Assembly: GCF_001701025.1 (NCBI RefSeq)
Contig: NZ_CP016793.1
Span: forward strand, 4,340,001 to 4,404,000
Direction: 5' to 3'
DNA length: 64,000 nucleotides
DNA from: Lentzea guizhouensis
GTDB lineage: Bacteria; Actinomycetota; Actinomycetes; Mycobacteriales; Pseudonocardiaceae
Positions within the stretch are counted from its first letter, which is position 1. Each line of letters opens with the position of its first letter. This document shows, one piece after another, positions 8,768-17,836 of this stretch. The notes below the pieces were generated by a model. That model worked only from the letters and a program-made list of their open reading frames with translations, was not told where the DNA came from and ran no database searches. A program made the translations under genes and the position numbers.

Positions 8768-11700
8768 ATGTTCCGCAAGGTTCTTGTCGCCAACCGCGGC
8801 GAGATCGCGATTCGCGCGTTCCGAGCCGCCTACGAACTGGGCGCGGGAACGGTCGCCGTTTTCCCTCACGAAGACCGCAACTCGCTGCACCGCTTGAAGG
8901 CGGACGAGTCCTACGAGATCGGTGAGCCGGGACATCCCGTCCGCGCCTACCTCTCCGTCGAGGAGATCATCAAGGCGGCCCGCAAGGCCGGCGCCGACGC
9001 GATCTACCCCGGTTACGGCTTCCTGTCCGAGAACCCCGAGCTCGCGATGGCCTGCCGGGAGGCGGGGCTCACGTTCATCGGCCCCGTCGCCGAGGTGCTG
9101 GAGCTCACGGGCAACAAGGCGCGCGCCATCGCCGCCGCCCGCGAGGCCGGGCTGCCGGTGCTGGAGTCGAGCGCGCCGTCCTCGAACGTCGAGGAGCTGC
9201 TGGAAGCGTCGAAGTCGATGCGCTTCCCCGTCTTCGTGAAGGCCGTCGCCGGTGGTGGTGGCCGCGGCATGCGCAAGGTTGACGACCCGGCCGCGCTGCG
9301 TGAGGCGCTGGAGGCGGCGTCGCGCGAGGCGGAGTCGGCGTTCGGCGACCCGACCGTGTTCCTGGAGCAGGCAGTCGTCGAGCCGCGCCACATCGAGGTG
9401 CAGATCCTCGCGGACGGCCAGGGCAACGTGATCCACCTCTTCGAGCGCGACTGCTCCGTGCAGCGGCGCCACCAGAAGGTCATCGAGATCGCGCCCGCGC
9501 CGAACCTCGCGCCCGAGCTGCGGGACCGCATCTGCAACGACGCCGTGAAGTTCGCGCGCCACATCGGCTACCGCAACGCCGGCACCGTCGAGTTCCTGCT
9601 CGACCCGCAGGGCAACTACGTCTTCATCGAGATGAACCCGCGCATCCAGGTCGAGCACACGGTCACCGAGGAGGTGACCGACGTCGACCTCGTGCAGTCG
9701 CAGATGCGCATCGCGTCCGGCGAGACGCTGGAGGACCTGGGCCTGTCCCAGGACACCGTGCAGCTGCGCGGCGCGGCGCTGCAGTGCCGCATCACCACCG
9801 AGGACCCGGCCAACGGCTTCCGCCCGGACACCGGCACGATCAGCGCCTACCGCTCGCCCGGTGGCTCCGGCATCCGCCTCGACGGCGGCACGGCCGGCGC
9901 GGGCATGGCGATCAGCCCCCACTTCGACTCGATGCTCGTGAAGCTCACGTGCCGCGGCCGCACCTTCGGCCTCGCCGTCGCCCGTGCGCGCCGTGCGATC
10001 GCGGAGTTCCGCATCCGCGGTGTGTCCACGAACATCCCGTTCATCCAGGCCGTGCTGGACGAGGCCGACTTCTACGAGGGCCGCGTCACCACGTCGTTCA
10101 TCGAGAAGCGCCCGCACCTGCTGACCGCGCGCCACTCGGCCGACCGCGGCACGCGCCTGCTGACCTACCTCGCCGACGTCACGGTCAACCACCCCAACGG
10201 CACCCGCCCGACGGCGGTCGACCCGCGGGAGAAGCTGCCGGTCGTCGACCTCAACGCCGAACCGGCCGCCGGGTCGAAGCAGAAGCTCACCGAGCTGGGG
10301 CCGGAGGGCTTCGCGCGGTGGATGCGCGAGTCCAGGGCGGTCGGCGTCACCGACACCACGTTCCGCGACGCGCACCAGTCGCTGCTGGCGACCCGCGTGC
10401 GCACCAAGGACCTGCTCGCCGTCGCGCCGCACGTGTCGCGCATGACGCCGGAGCTGCTGTCGCTGGAGTGCTGGGGCGGCGCGACCTACGACGTGGCGCT
10501 GCGGTTCCTCGCCGAGGACCCGTGGGAGCGGCTCGCGGCGCTGCGCGAGGCCGTGCCGAACATCAACCTGCAGATGCTGCTGCGCGGCCGCAACACGGTC
10601 GGCTACACGCCGTACCCGGAGGCCGTGACCAAGGCGTTCGTGCAGGAGGCGACGCAGACCGGCATCGACATCTTCCGGATCTTCGACGCGCTGAACGACG
10701 TCGAGCAGATGCGCCCGGCGATCGAGGCCGTACGCGAGACCGGGACCGCGGTCGCCGAGGTCGCGCTCTGCTACACCAGCGACCTGTCCGACCCGGACGA
10801 ACGTCTGTACACACTGGACTACTACCTCAAGCTCGCCGAGCAGATCGTGGGCGCGGGCGCGCACGTGCTGTGCGTGAAGGACATGGCGGGCCTGCTGCGG
10901 GCACCGGCCGCCTCGCGGTTGATCACGGCGCTGCGCAAGGAGTTCGACCTCCCGGTCCACCTGCACACCCACGACACCGCGGGCGGCCAGCTGGCCACCT
11001 ACCTCGCGGCGATCCAGGCGGGTGTCGACGCGATCGACGGCGCCACCGCGTCGATGGCGGGCACCACCTCGCAGCCGCCGCTGTCGTCGATCGTGGCGCT
11101 GACCGACCACACCGAGCACGCGACCGGCCTCAACCTGCAGAACGTCTGCGACCTGGAGCCGTACTGGGAGTCGGTGCGCAAGATCTACGCGCCGTTCGAG
11201 TCCGGCATCCCCGGCCCGACCGGCCGCGTCTACCACCACGAGATCCCCGGTGGGCAGCTGTCGAACCTCCGCACGCAGGCCGTCGCGCTCGGCCTGGGCG
11301 AGAAGTTCGAGGAGATCGAGTCGATGTACGCGGCGGCCGACCGGATGCTCGGCCACCTGGTGAAGGTGACGCCGTCGTCCAAGGTCGTCGGCGACCTCGC
11401 GCTGCACCTCGTCGGCGCGGGTGTGGAGCCGAAGGAGTTCGAGGAGAACCCCGGCAAGTTCGACATCCCGGCCTCGGTGATCGGCTTCCTGCACGGCGAG
11501 CTGGGCGACCCGCCCGGCGGCTGGCCGGAGCCGTTCCGCACCAAGGCGCTGGAGGGCCGTTCCGCCCCGAAGCCGGTCGAGGAGCTCTCGCCGCAGGACG
11601 AGGCGGGTCTGGCCGACGACCGCCGCGCCACGCTGAACCGCTTGCTGTTCCCGGCGCCCACGAAGGAGTTCCTGACGCACCGCGAGGCCTACGGCGACAC

Positions 11701-12145
11701 GTCGGTGCTGCGCTCCAAGGACTTCTTCTACGGCCTGCGCCCCGGCGAGGAGTACTCCGTCGACCTGGAGCCGGGCGTCCGGCTGCTGATCGGCCTGGAG
11801 GCGATCTCCGAGGCCGACGCGCGCGGCATCCGCACGGTGATGGCGACCCTGAACGGCCAGCTCCGCCCGATCCAGGTGCGCGACCGCTCGGTGGCCGCCG
11901 ACGTCCCGGCAGCCGAGAAGGCCGACCGGGGCAACCCGAACCACGTGGCGGCACCGTTCGCCGGCGTGGTGACCGCGGCGGTGGAGGAGGGCGACTCGGT
12001 CGAGGCGGGCCAGACGGTCGCCACGATCGAGGCCATGAAGATGGAGGCCGCGATCACCGCCCCCAAGGCGGGTGTGGTCGGCCGCCTGGCGGTGCGCGGC
12101 GCCCAGCAGGTGGAGGGCGGCGACCTCCTGATCGTGCTGAAGTGA
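8768..12145 (+). CDS. pyc: Pyruvate carboxylase
   Basis: This 1125-residue single-chain biotin enzyme carboxylates pyruvate to oxaloacetate, refilling the TCA cycle. Domains in order: biotin carboxylase (about 1-450, with the ATP-grasp glycine loop GGGGRGMRK and EMNPRIQVEHTVTE), carboxyltransferase (starting near 530 with DTTFRDAHQSL, metal site near HLHTHDT), and biotin carboxyl carrier domain with AMKMEA, biotinyl Lys near 1091. Length and order are those of a complete enzyme. ATG 8768 has GGGAGG upstream. The gene is divergent from the coiled-coil gene, and a strong hairpin follows. It matches Rv2967c in position. Confidence 0.97.
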   Translation: MFRKVLVANRGEIAIRAFRAAYELGAGTVAVFPHEDRNSLHRLKADESYEIGEPGHPVRAYLSVEEIIKAARKAGADAIYPGYGFLSENPELAMACREAGLTFIGPVAEVLELTGNKARAIAAAREAGLPVLESSAPSSNVEELLEASKSMRFPVFVKAVAGGGGRGMRKVDDPAALREALEAASREAESAFGDPTVFLEQAVVEPRHIEVQILADGQGNVIHLFERDCSVQRRHQKVIEIAPAPNLAPELRDRICNDAVKFARHIGYRNAGTVEFLLDPQGNYVFIEMNPRIQVEHTVTEEVTDVDLVQSQMRIASGETLEDLGLSQDTVQLRGAALQCRITTEDPANGFRPDTGTISAYRSPGGSGIRLDGGTAGAGMAISPHFDSMLVKLTCRGRTFGLAVARARRAIAEFRIRGVSTNIPFIQAVLDEADFYEGRVTTSFIEKRPHLLTARHSADRGTRLLTYLADVTVNHPNGTRPTAVDPREKLPVVDLNAEPAAGSKQKLTELGPEGFARWMRESRAVGVTDTTFRDAHQSLLATRVRTKDLLAVAPHVSRMTPELLSLECWGGATYDVALRFLAEDPWERLAALREAVPNINLQMLLRGRNTVGYTPYPEAVTKAFVQEATQTGIDIFRIFDALNDVEQMRPAIEAVRETGTAVAEVALCYTSDLSDPDERLYTLDYYLKLAEQIVGAGAHVLCVKDMAGLLRAPAASRLITALRKEFDLPVHLHTHDTAGGQLATYLAAIQAGVDAIDGATASMAGTTSQPPLSSIVALTDHTEHATGLNLQNVCDLEPYWESVRKIYAPFESGIPGPTGRVYHHEIPGGQLSNLRTQAVALGLGEKFEEIESMYAAADRMLGHLVKVTPSSKVVGDLALHLVGAGVEPKEFEENPGKFDIPASVIGFLHGELGDPPGGWPEPFRTKALEGRSAPKPVEELSPQDEAGLADDRRATLNRLLFPAPTKEFLTHREAYGDTSVLRSKDFFYGLRPGEEYSVDLEPGVRLLIGLEAISEADARGIRTVMATLNGQLRPIQVRDRSVAADVPAAEKADRGNPNHVAAPFAGVVTAAVEEGDSVEAGQTVATIEAMKMEAAITAPKAGVVGRLAVRGAQQVEGGDLLIVLK

Positions 12146-12162
12146 CCTGAAAGCAGTGCTGT

Positions 12163-12195
12163 GAAGGGCCCGGTTGGTTCTCAGCCGGGCCCTTC
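12163..12195 (+). terminator. Terminator hairpin after pyc
   Basis: A perfect 11-bp stem GAAGGGCCCGG / CCGGGCCCTTC with an 11-base loop begins 17 bases after the pyc stop codon. It separates pyc from the next gene on the same strand. Confidence 0.7.
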
Positions 12196-12274
12196 GCGCT
12201 GCGCGGGGGCCGGAACTCCACGACCATTCCCAGCGTTGCACCGGGCACACGGGGTCAGGGAAGAGGGTTGGGAC

Positions 12275-13348
12275 ATGAAGAAGGCGTTGGCCGGGCTGCT
12301 CGGACTGGCGGGCGTGGCGTGGGCGCTGCGCGATCTCCCCGCACAGCTGGGCGGCAAGCCGGACCCGGCCGAGATGGCGCGCTCGCCGCGGTACCGGAAC
12401 GGGAAGTTCCACAACGACAGGGAAGTCCGCACGGTCCCCGACCGCGACAACTTCTCGTTGCGCGACTTCGTCTCCGGTGGCGCCGACCGCAAGCCCTCGG
12501 TCCCGGTGCCCCTGGTGGGTCCCGCCGCTCCGGTGTCCTCCGGCGTGCACGTGACCTGGTACGGCCACGCCTCGGCGTTGGTGGAGATCGACGGCGCCGC
12601 GGTGCTCCTCGATCCCGTGTGGAGCGACCGGGTCTCGCCATCCGCACACGTGGGGCCGCGGCGGTTGCACCCGGTTCCGCATCAGTTGTCTGATTTGCCC
12701 GCCTTGAGTGCTGTCGTGATCTCGCATGACCACTACGACCACCTGGACATGGCGACCGTGCGGTCGTTGACGGTGGGGTCGTCGGCGGTTTTCGTTGTGC
12801 CGCTGGGGATCGGGGCGCATCTGCGGCGGTGGGAGGTGCCTGTCGACCGGATCGTCGAGCTGGACTGGGACGAATCGTTTGAAGTGGACGGGTTCACGCT
12901 GACTTGTACTGCGGCGCAACACTTCTCGGGGCGGTCGGTGCAGCGGGACGTCACGTTGTGGGCGTCGTGGGTGATCCGGCGCGGGGAGCGGGCGGTGTTC
13001 TACAGCGGGGACACCGGGTACTTCCCGGGGTACGCGGGGATCGGGGCTGAGCACGGGCCGTTCGACGCGGTGTTGATGCAGGTCGGGGCGTACGGGGACG
13101 CTTGGCCGGACATCCACATGACGCCGGAGGACGGGGTGCGGGCTTTTGAGGATTTGGGTGGGGGGTTGTTGATCCCGGTGCATTGGGCGACGTTCAACTT
13201 GGCCTTGCACTCTTGGACGGAGCCGGTGGATCGGGTGTGGCGGGAGGTGAAGGCGCGGGGGTTGAGGATGGCGGTGCCGCGGCCGGGGGAGCGGGTGGAC
13301 GTATCGGCGCCCGGAGAGGTGGACGGGTGGTGGCAGGGGTTGGGGTGA
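12275..13348 (+). CDS. MBL-fold metal-dependent hydrolase (NAPE-PLD/UlaG-like)
   Basis: A 357-residue metallo-beta-lactamase fold hydrolase. It shows WYGHASALVEIDG, the metal-binding motif HDHYDHLD near residues 151-158, and YSGDTGYFPGY for the bridging Asp. This layout, including the P-x-H-W-x-T-F-x-L-x-x-H near the C-terminus, resembles the N-acyl-phosphatidylethanolamine phospholipase D-like group, but the natural substrate in bacteria is unknown. The first residues form a hydrophobic helix (KKALAGLLGLAGVAWAL), a possible membrane anchor. ATG 12275 has GGGTTGGG upstream. Two compact hairpins follow the stop. Confidence 0.82.
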   Translation: MKKALAGLLGLAGVAWALRDLPAQLGGKPDPAEMARSPRYRNGKFHNDREVRTVPDRDNFSLRDFVSGGADRKPSVPVPLVGPAAPVSSGVHVTWYGHASALVEIDGAAVLLDPVWSDRVSPSAHVGPRRLHPVPHQLSDLPALSAVVISHDHYDHLDMATVRSLTVGSSAVFVVPLGIGAHLRRWEVPVDRIVELDWDESFEVDGFTLTCTAAQHFSGRSVQRDVTLWASWVIRRGERAVFYSGDTGYFPGYAGIGAEHGPFDAVLMQVGAYGDAWPDIHMTPEDGVRAFEDLGGGLLIPVHWATFNLALHSWTEPVDRVWREVKARGLRMAVPRPGERVDVSAPGEVDGWWQGLG

Positions 13349-13349
13349 T

Positions 13350-13388
13350 GCCCGCCCTGGGCGGGCAGTTCCTGGGGCTCCGCCCCAG
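13350..13388 (+). terminator. Two tandem hairpins after the MBL gene
   Basis: Immediately after the stop codon come GCCCGCC-ctg-GGCGGGC (13350-13366) and CTGGGGC-tcc-GCCCCAG (13372-13388), each a perfect 7-bp stem with a 3-base loop. Short G/C-only hairpins of the second kind recur between genes in many actinobacteria. They may terminate transcription or be a dispersed repeat. Confidence 0.5.
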
Positions 13389-13739
13389 ACCCCGACACTT
13401 CCAAAGAAGCCACCAAACCCCCGCCACTCGCAGGTAGATGGCACGCCTGTTCCGTAGAGCGGCTGCGCGTTGCGTTGGTGGTTGCGTTGCGGTGGTGACT
13501 TCCCCGTCCAGCACCGCGGGACCGCTTGAGTTGGGCGGGTTCGCCTCGCTGTCGCCCTGGCCTGGCTTCGCCCAGCCCCTCGGCACAGCCTCTCGGCAGC
13601 GCCAGCCCCGGAATCGTCAGCCCGGAACTGTCAGACCCCCTGAGTACCGTGGGCCGCGGGGGAGCCGAAACACGAGGGGACCCCTGCGTCAGCCTGCCTG
13701 CGGAGGCCGGCCGGAGTGGGCGCCTGGGACGATGAGGGC
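13389..13739. repeat. Gene-free gap with second copy of the dispersed repeat
   Basis: About 350 bases before rsmD with no credible coding potential. Bases 13629-13697 match 6796-6864 in inverted orientation (53 of 69 identical, ungapped by eye). The conserved parts begin TGTCAGACC and include CGCGGGGGA and GAGGGGACCCCTGCG, the latter itself containing the palindrome GGGGACCCC. The stretch before it (about 13440-13620) contains G/C-rich near-repeats but nothing I recognise. Confidence 0.55.
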
Positions 13740-14294
13740 GTGACGAGAATCGTGGCCGGGGCCGCCGGTGGTCGCAGGCTCAAGGTGCCGCCGAAGGGGA
13801 CGAGGCCGACGTCCGAGCGGGTGCGGGAGGCGTTGTTCAGTTCGCTTGAGGCGATGATGGACCTCGACGGGGCGCGGGTGCTGGACCTGTACGCCGGGTC
13901 GGGGGCGTTGGGGTTCGAGGCGTTGAGCAGAGGGGCGGAGCACGCCACGTTCGTCGAGTCCGACAAGCGGGCGGTGGAGGTGCTCAAGAGCAATGCGAAG
14001 GACCTCGGGCTGGCGAACGTGACGGTCGTCAACCGCACGGCTGAGGCGTTCGTCGCGGGCGAGGGGGAAGAGTTCGACGTCGTGTTCGCCGACCCGCCCT
14101 ATGCGGTCGGCGACGAGGAGTTGGCCAAGGTGCTCGCGGGGGTGGCCCCTCGACTCGCCGGGGATGCGGTGCTCGTCGTGGAGCGTGCTTCGAGGAGTGC
14201 CGAACCTCCGTGGCCGGGTGGGGTAGAACCGTTGCGGGCCAAGAAGTATGGCGACACGACGGTGTACTGGGGGCGGGTACGTGCTGATGGGTGA
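13740..14294 (+). CDS. rsmD: 16S rRNA (guanine966-N2)-methyltransferase
   Basis: RsmD methylates N2 of G966 in 16S rRNA on the assembled small subunit. The 184-residue length is normal. It begins TRIVAGAAGGRRLKVP, has the SAM-binding loop VLDLYAGSGALGFEALSRGA, an acidic residue after motif I (FVESDK) and the catalytic motif FADPPY at about 117-122, the D-P-P-Y form of N-P-P-Y/F. GTG 13740 is chosen because RsmD proteins begin at this point. The gene sits directly before coaD, as in most actinobacteria. Confidence 0.94.
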   Translation: MTRIVAGAAGGRRLKVPPKGTRPTSERVREALFSSLEAMMDLDGARVLDLYAGSGALGFEALSRGAEHATFVESDKRAVEVLKSNAKDLGLANVTVVNRTAEAFVAGEGEEFDVVFADPPYAVGDEELAKVLAGVAPRLAGDAVLVVERASRSAEPPWPGGVEPLRAKKYGDTTVYWGRVRADG

Positions 14295-14334
14295 CGAGAA
14301 CCACGGACTCGCCTGGCGGCGTCCGATCGGGTGC

Positions 14335-14340
14335 TAACGT
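14335..14340 (+). promoter_or_regulatory. Putative -10 element for a leaderless coaD transcript
   Basis: TAACGT is followed by 7 bases and then the coaD ATG, with no Shine-Dalgarno sequence between. The geometry fits leaderless transcription. A -35 element is not obvious. Confidence 0.4.
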
Positions 14341-14347
14341 CCGCTTC

Positions 14348-14830
14348 ATGACGCGTGCCGTGTACCCCGGCTCCTACGACCCGGTGACCAACGGCCACCT
14401 GGACATCATCGGGAGAGCCGCGCACCTGTTCGACGAGGTCGTCGTCGCCGTGCTCATCAACAAGAACAAGCGCACCTTGTTCAACGTCGAGGAGCGCCAG
14501 GACATGCTGCGGGACGTCACGGCGCAGTGGGACAACGTGCGCGTGGACTCGTGGCACGGGCTGTTGGTCGACTACTGCCGCGAGAACAACATCAAGGCCA
14601 TCGTGAAGGGCCTGCGCGCGGTCAGCGACTACGACTACGAGCTGCAGATGGCGCAGATGAACCACCAGCTCACCGGCGTGGACACGCTGTTCATGCAGGC
14701 CAGCCCGCAGTACTCGTTCCTGGCGTCGTCGCTGGTCAAGGAGGTGGCGACGTACGGGGGTGACGTCTCCACGCTGCTGCCGGCGAGCGTGGAGCAGCGG
14801 TTGCAGCAGCGGCTCGCCGAGACCCGTTAG
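14348..14830 (+). CDS. coaD: Phosphopantetheine adenylyltransferase
   Basis: CoaD transfers AMP from ATP to 4'-phosphopantetheine, the fourth step of coenzyme A synthesis. The 160-residue protein is complete. YPGSYDPVTNGHLDII near the N-terminus carries the T-x-G-H nucleotidyl-transferase motif (His17). VKGLRAVSDYDYELQMAQMN and the ISSTxVR-like end (FLASSLVKEVATYGGDVSTLLP) are also typical. ATG 14348 is the family start. The stop overlaps that of the convergent GNAT gene by four bases. Confidence 0.96.
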   Translation: MTRAVYPGSYDPVTNGHLDIIGRAAHLFDEVVVAVLINKNKRTLFNVEERQDMLRDVTAQWDNVRVDSWHGLLVDYCRENNIKAIVKGLRAVSDYDYELQMAQMNHQLTGVDTLFMQASPQYSFLASSLVKEVATYGGDVSTLLPASVEQRLQQRLAETR

Positions 14831-15273
14831 AGGGAAAGCTTCATCCCCACGTGTGACGCGGTGAAGCCGAGCCGCTCGTAGAACCGGTGCGCGTCCGTCC
14901 GGGACGCGTCTGTAGTCAGCTGGACCAGGCCGCAGCCGCGGGCGCGTGCCTCGTCGACGGCCCACCTCAGCAGGAGTTCGCCCAAGCCCGCGCCGCGCTG
15001 GTCGGAACGCACGCGCACGGCTTCCACGGTGGCGCGGGTCATGCCCAGGCGGGAGAGGCCCGACGTGAACGTCAGCTGCAGCGTGCCCACGACCTCGTCG
15101 CCCGCGACGGCCACCGCGAGGTACTGGTGCGGGTCGGCGTCGATCACCGCGAAGGCGGCGAGGTAGGCGGGGTCGCCCGCCTTCTCCCTGGTCGCGCCCA
15201 GCGGGTCGTCCGCCAGCATCGCCACGATCGCGTCGACGTCGGCGGCGGTCGCGCGCCTGATGGTGATGTCCAC
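14827..15273 (-). CDS. GNAT family N-acetyltransferase
   Basis: A 148-residue acetyltransferase of the GNAT fold. The acetyl-CoA binding loop is RSDQRGAGLGELLLRWA (Q/R-x-x-G-x-G/A), and the C-terminal helix-strand TDAHRFYERLGF is the usual GNAT end. The acceptor is unknown. GTG 15273 is preferred because GGGGGAACC lies just upstream and the N-terminus DITIRRATAADVDAI starts the fold there. It sits between coaD and sepIVA and is divergent from sepIVA. Confidence 0.85.
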   Translation of the reverse strand: MDITIRRATAADVDAIVAMLADDPLGATREKAGDPAYLAAFAVIDADPHQYLAVAVAGDEVVGTLQLTFTSGLSRLGMTRATVEAVRVRSDQRGAGLGELLLRWAVDEARARGCGLVQLTTDASRTDAHRFYERLGFTASHVGMKLSL

Positions 15274-15386
15274 GGTTCCCCCAGGTGGTCTTGCCGAATC
15301 CTGACACGCCCTGCCGATCTCCCTCTTTCGGGGAGAGGAGCAGGGCACACTTGTGGGTGGGAGCCACAGAGGTTGGGGAGTGAGAC

Positions 15387-16103
15387 GTGTACCGGGTGTT
15401 CGAGGCACTCGACGAGCTGGTGACGATCGTCGAGGAAGCGCGCGGAGTACCGATGACCTCGGGCTGCGTGGTGCCACGTGGTGACGTGCTCGAACTGCTC
15501 GACGACGTCCGCGACGCCATCCCGGCCGAGCTGGACGACGCGCAGGACGTGCTCGACCACAAGGAAGAGCTCGTCGGCAAGGCCAAGCACGAGGCGGAGG
15601 CCGGTGTCTCCAAGGCCCGGTCGGACGCCGACCGCATCCTCGCCGAGGCGCAGGCGGAGGCCGAGGCCATGCTGTCCGACGCCCGCGCCCGCGCGGAGCG
15701 GATGGTCGCGGAGGCCGAGGACCAGGCGGAGCGCACCGTCGCCGCCGGTCGCCAGGAGTACGACGACCTGGTCGGCCGCTCGCACGCCGAGGCCGAGCGG
15801 ATGATCCAGGCCGGCCGGGCCAACTACGAGCGCGCCACCGAGGAAGGTCGTGCCGAGCAGGCCAGGCTCGTCAACGAGCAGGAGGTCGTGCGCGCGGCAC
15901 ACGCCGAGGCCGCCCGGCTGCTCGACGCCGCCCAGAACGAGTCGATCCGGCTGCGGTCGGAGTGCGACGCGTACGTCGACGGCAAGCTCGCGGACTTCGA
16001 GGACCTCCTCGCGCACACCCTGCGGTCTGTCGGCAAGGGCCGTTCGCACCTGCGCGGTCCCGCCGTCGCCGGGGCCGCTGCCCCGTTCGACTACGGCTCC
16101 TGA
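15387..16103 (+). CDS. sepIVA: SepIVA-like septation/elongation coiled-coil protein
   Basis: A 238-residue DivIVA-like coiled-coil protein. It begins MYRVFEALDELVTIVEEARGVPM, followed by a DivIVA-type segment and a long Ala/Glu/Arg heptad region (about 60-215). Its position after coaD and before the DUF177 protein, rpmF, rnc and mutM is that of Rv2927c/SepIVA, which in mycobacteria acts in cell division and envelope synthesis. GTG 15387 has GGGGAG 6 bases upstream. Function by synteny and length is fairly secure; no experiment is implied. Confidence 0.83.
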   Translation: MYRVFEALDELVTIVEEARGVPMTSGCVVPRGDVLELLDDVRDAIPAELDDAQDVLDHKEELVGKAKHEAEAGVSKARSDADRILAEAQAEAEAMLSDARARAERMVAEAEDQAERTVAAGRQEYDDLVGRSHAEAERMIQAGRANYERATEEGRAEQARLVNEQEVVRAAHAEAARLLDAAQNESIRLRSECDAYVDGKLADFEDLLAHTLRSVGKGRSHLRGPAVAGAAAPFDYGS

Positions 16104-16241
16104 CGAACCAGGCCAGCTGAACGTGTGATTCGCGCTACTGCGGACAGGTGCGATCACCTGCGGATTTCACGTGCGGACGCGTTGTCCCGTACCCTGGACC
16201 GGCTGGACGTGGTAGGTCCCCGTTCCAGCACAAACCCGATC

Positions 16242-16823
16242 ATGAACCAGCATCGTCACGCGTCCACGCGTCCCACAGCATCAGGACCCTGGGTCATCGA
16301 CACCAGGGACCTCGGCCGTCGCGCCGGTTCCAGCCGACCCTTCGTCCGGTCGGTCCCGGCCGCCGGTGTGGGGTTGCTCGGCGTGATCGCCGTGCCTGAA
16401 GGCGGCGAAGTCGAGCTCGACCTCCTGACCGAGTCGGTCGTGGAGGGCGTGCTCGTGTCGGGAACCGCGTTCGCCAAGGTCGAAGGTGAGTGCGCCAGGT
16501 GTCTCGAGCCCATCACCGATGAGGTCGAGGTCCGGATCACGGAGCTGTACGCGTGGCCGGACAGCACCACGGACGAGACCACCGATGAAGACGAGGTCAG
16601 CCGGATCGAGAACGATCTGATCGACCTCGAGCCTGTGGTGCGGGACGCCATCGTCCTCGCGCTGCCGCAGGCGCCGCTCTGCGAGCCGGACTGCAAGGGG
16701 CTTTGCTCCGAATGCGGCGGCAGGTGGGCGGAGCTCGGGCCCGACCACGGGCATGAGACGATTGACCCTCGTTGGGCCGCGTTGCAAGAGCGGTTCAGCG
16801 ATGACAACAACGAGGAGAAGTAG
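16242..16823 (+). CDS. YceD/DUF177 family protein
   Basis: A 193-residue DUF177 (YceD) protein, a family almost always encoded just before rpmF and in plants linked to 23S rRNA/L32 biogenesis. It contains CARCLEPI in the middle and a Cys-rich [14 protein letters not shown] near the C-terminus, likely a zinc site, plus the family end D-P-R-W-A-A-L. An acidic stretch follows the first Cys pair. ATG 16242 is preferred over upstream in-frame codons because homologs begin shortly before the W-V-I-D-T-R-D-L segment. It precedes rpmF by 2 bases, so the two are probably co-translated. Confidence 0.88.
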   Translation: MNQHRHASTRPTASGPWVIDTRDLGRRAGSSRPFVRSVPAAGVGLLGVIAVPEGGEVELDLLTESVVEGVLVSGTAFAKVEGECARCLEPITDEVEVRITELYAWPDSTTDETTDEDEVSRIENDLIDLEPVVRDAIVLALPQAPLCEPDCKGLCSECGGRWAELGPDHGHETIDPRWAALQERFSDDNNEEK

Positions 16824-16825
16824 TC

Positions 16826-17008
16826 GTGGCCGTCCCGAAGCGGAAGATGTCGCGCTCGAACACCCGTGCGCGCCGTTCCCAGTGGAAGACGTCTGCCGTG
16901 CACCTGGTGGCGTGCCAGAACAAGGCGTGCCGTCAGCCGAAGCCGCAGCACGTCGCCTGCCCGGCCTGTGGTCAGTACGCTGGCCGCCAGGTCGCTCAGC
17001 CGGCCTGA
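16826..17008 (+). CDS. rpmF: 50S ribosomal protein L32
   Basis: Ribosomal protein L32, 60 residues, beginning [20 protein letters not shown] as in actinobacteria. It retains a Cys4 zinc ribbon: Cys at about 30 and 35 (ACQNKAC) and the pair CPAC near 45-48. GTG 16826 follows GAGGAGAAG closely, which overlaps the end of the yceD-like gene. It lies in the yceD-rpmF-rnc-mutM operon. Confidence 0.95.
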   Translation: MAVPKRKMSRSNTRARRSQWKTSAVHLVACQNKACRQPKPQHVACPACGQYAGRQVAQPA

Positions 17009-17024
17009 TCTCCTCGGTCACGTA

Positions 17025-17828
17025 GTGGGGGGAAAGCCGCCGCGCGCTCCGCAAGCCGACCGCGCGACCCTGTCCGAAGCGCTCGGCGTCCAGCTGGACG
17101 CCGAGCTGCTCGGGCTTGCGCTCACCCACAGGTCCTACGCTTACGAGAACGGCGGGCTACCGCCGAACGAGCGTCTCGAGTTCCTGGGAGACGTCGTGCT
17201 GGGGCTGGTCGTCACCGACCACCTCTACCGCACCCACCCCGACCTCCCAGAGGGTCAGCTCGCGAAGCTCCGGGCCAGCGTGGTCAACATGCACGCGCTC
17301 GCCGGTGTCGCCCGCGACCTGGGTCCGGGCGGGCTCGGTGCACACCTACTGCTCGGTCGTGGCGAAGAGCTGACCGGTGGCAGGGACAAGGCGAGCATCC
17401 TCGCCGACGGCCTCGAAGCCGTCATCGGTGCGGTGTACCTGCAGTTCGGTATTGATACCGCACGAACGTTCGTTCACCGGCTGTTCGATCCACTCTTGGC
17501 CAAAGCTCCGCTTCTGGGTGCTGGACTGGACTGGAAGACAAGCCTGCAGGAGCTCACCGCTCAAGCCAGTCTCGGCGTCCCGGAGTATCGCGTGGACGAC
17601 CAAGGGCCGGACCACCGCAAGGAGTTCACCGCCACGGTGCTCGTCGGTGGCCAGCCCTACGGCAAGGGTGATGGGCGCACCAAGAAGGAAGCCGAGCAGA
17701 AAGCCGCTGAAGCGGCTTATCATGTTCTGTCAGAGCGGGTCAAGGCCGAGCAGGAGTCGGCCGCATCCGCGAACGGACAGAACGGCGCCTCGGTGACGCC
17801 AGGGACCCTCCCATCCGAGGAAGACTGA
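17025..17828 (+). CDS. rnc: Ribonuclease III
   Basis: RNase III cleaves double-stranded RNA in rRNA maturation and mRNA turnover. The 267-residue protein has the catalytic signature NERLEFLGD (48-56), then [12 protein letters not shown] with the second acidic cluster, and a C-terminal dsRNA-binding domain (about 170-240, including K-E-F-T-A-T-V and [10 protein letters not shown]). The residue after the signature Asp is Val where Ser or Ala is common. A Ser/Asn/Gly-rich tail follows. GTG 17025 lies 16 bases after rpmF; the start is the best fit but not certain. Confidence 0.94.
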   Translation: MGGKPPRAPQADRATLSEALGVQLDAELLGLALTHRSYAYENGGLPPNERLEFLGDVVLGLVVTDHLYRTHPDLPEGQLAKLRASVVNMHALAGVARDLGPGGLGAHLLLGRGEELTGGRDKASILADGLEAVIGAVYLQFGIDTARTFVHRLFDPLLAKAPLLGAGLDWKTSLQELTAQASLGVPEYRVDDQGPDHRKEFTATVLVGGQPYGKGDGRTKKEAEQKAAEAAYHVLSERVKAEQESAASANGQNGASVTPGTLPSEED

Positions 17829-17836
17829 GAAACGCG

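Noticed and set aside
8591..13444. Very long minus-strand open frame (1617 codons) opposite pyc
   Set aside because: It is a shadow of the high-GC third-position bias of pyc and the MBL gene; its translation is low-complexity Arg/Ala/Gly/His-rich with no domain, while the plus strand encodes complete families.
13716..13739. Upstream start for rsmD at 13716
   Set aside because: RsmD proteins begin at T-R-I-V-A-G; the eight extra residues are not family-like.
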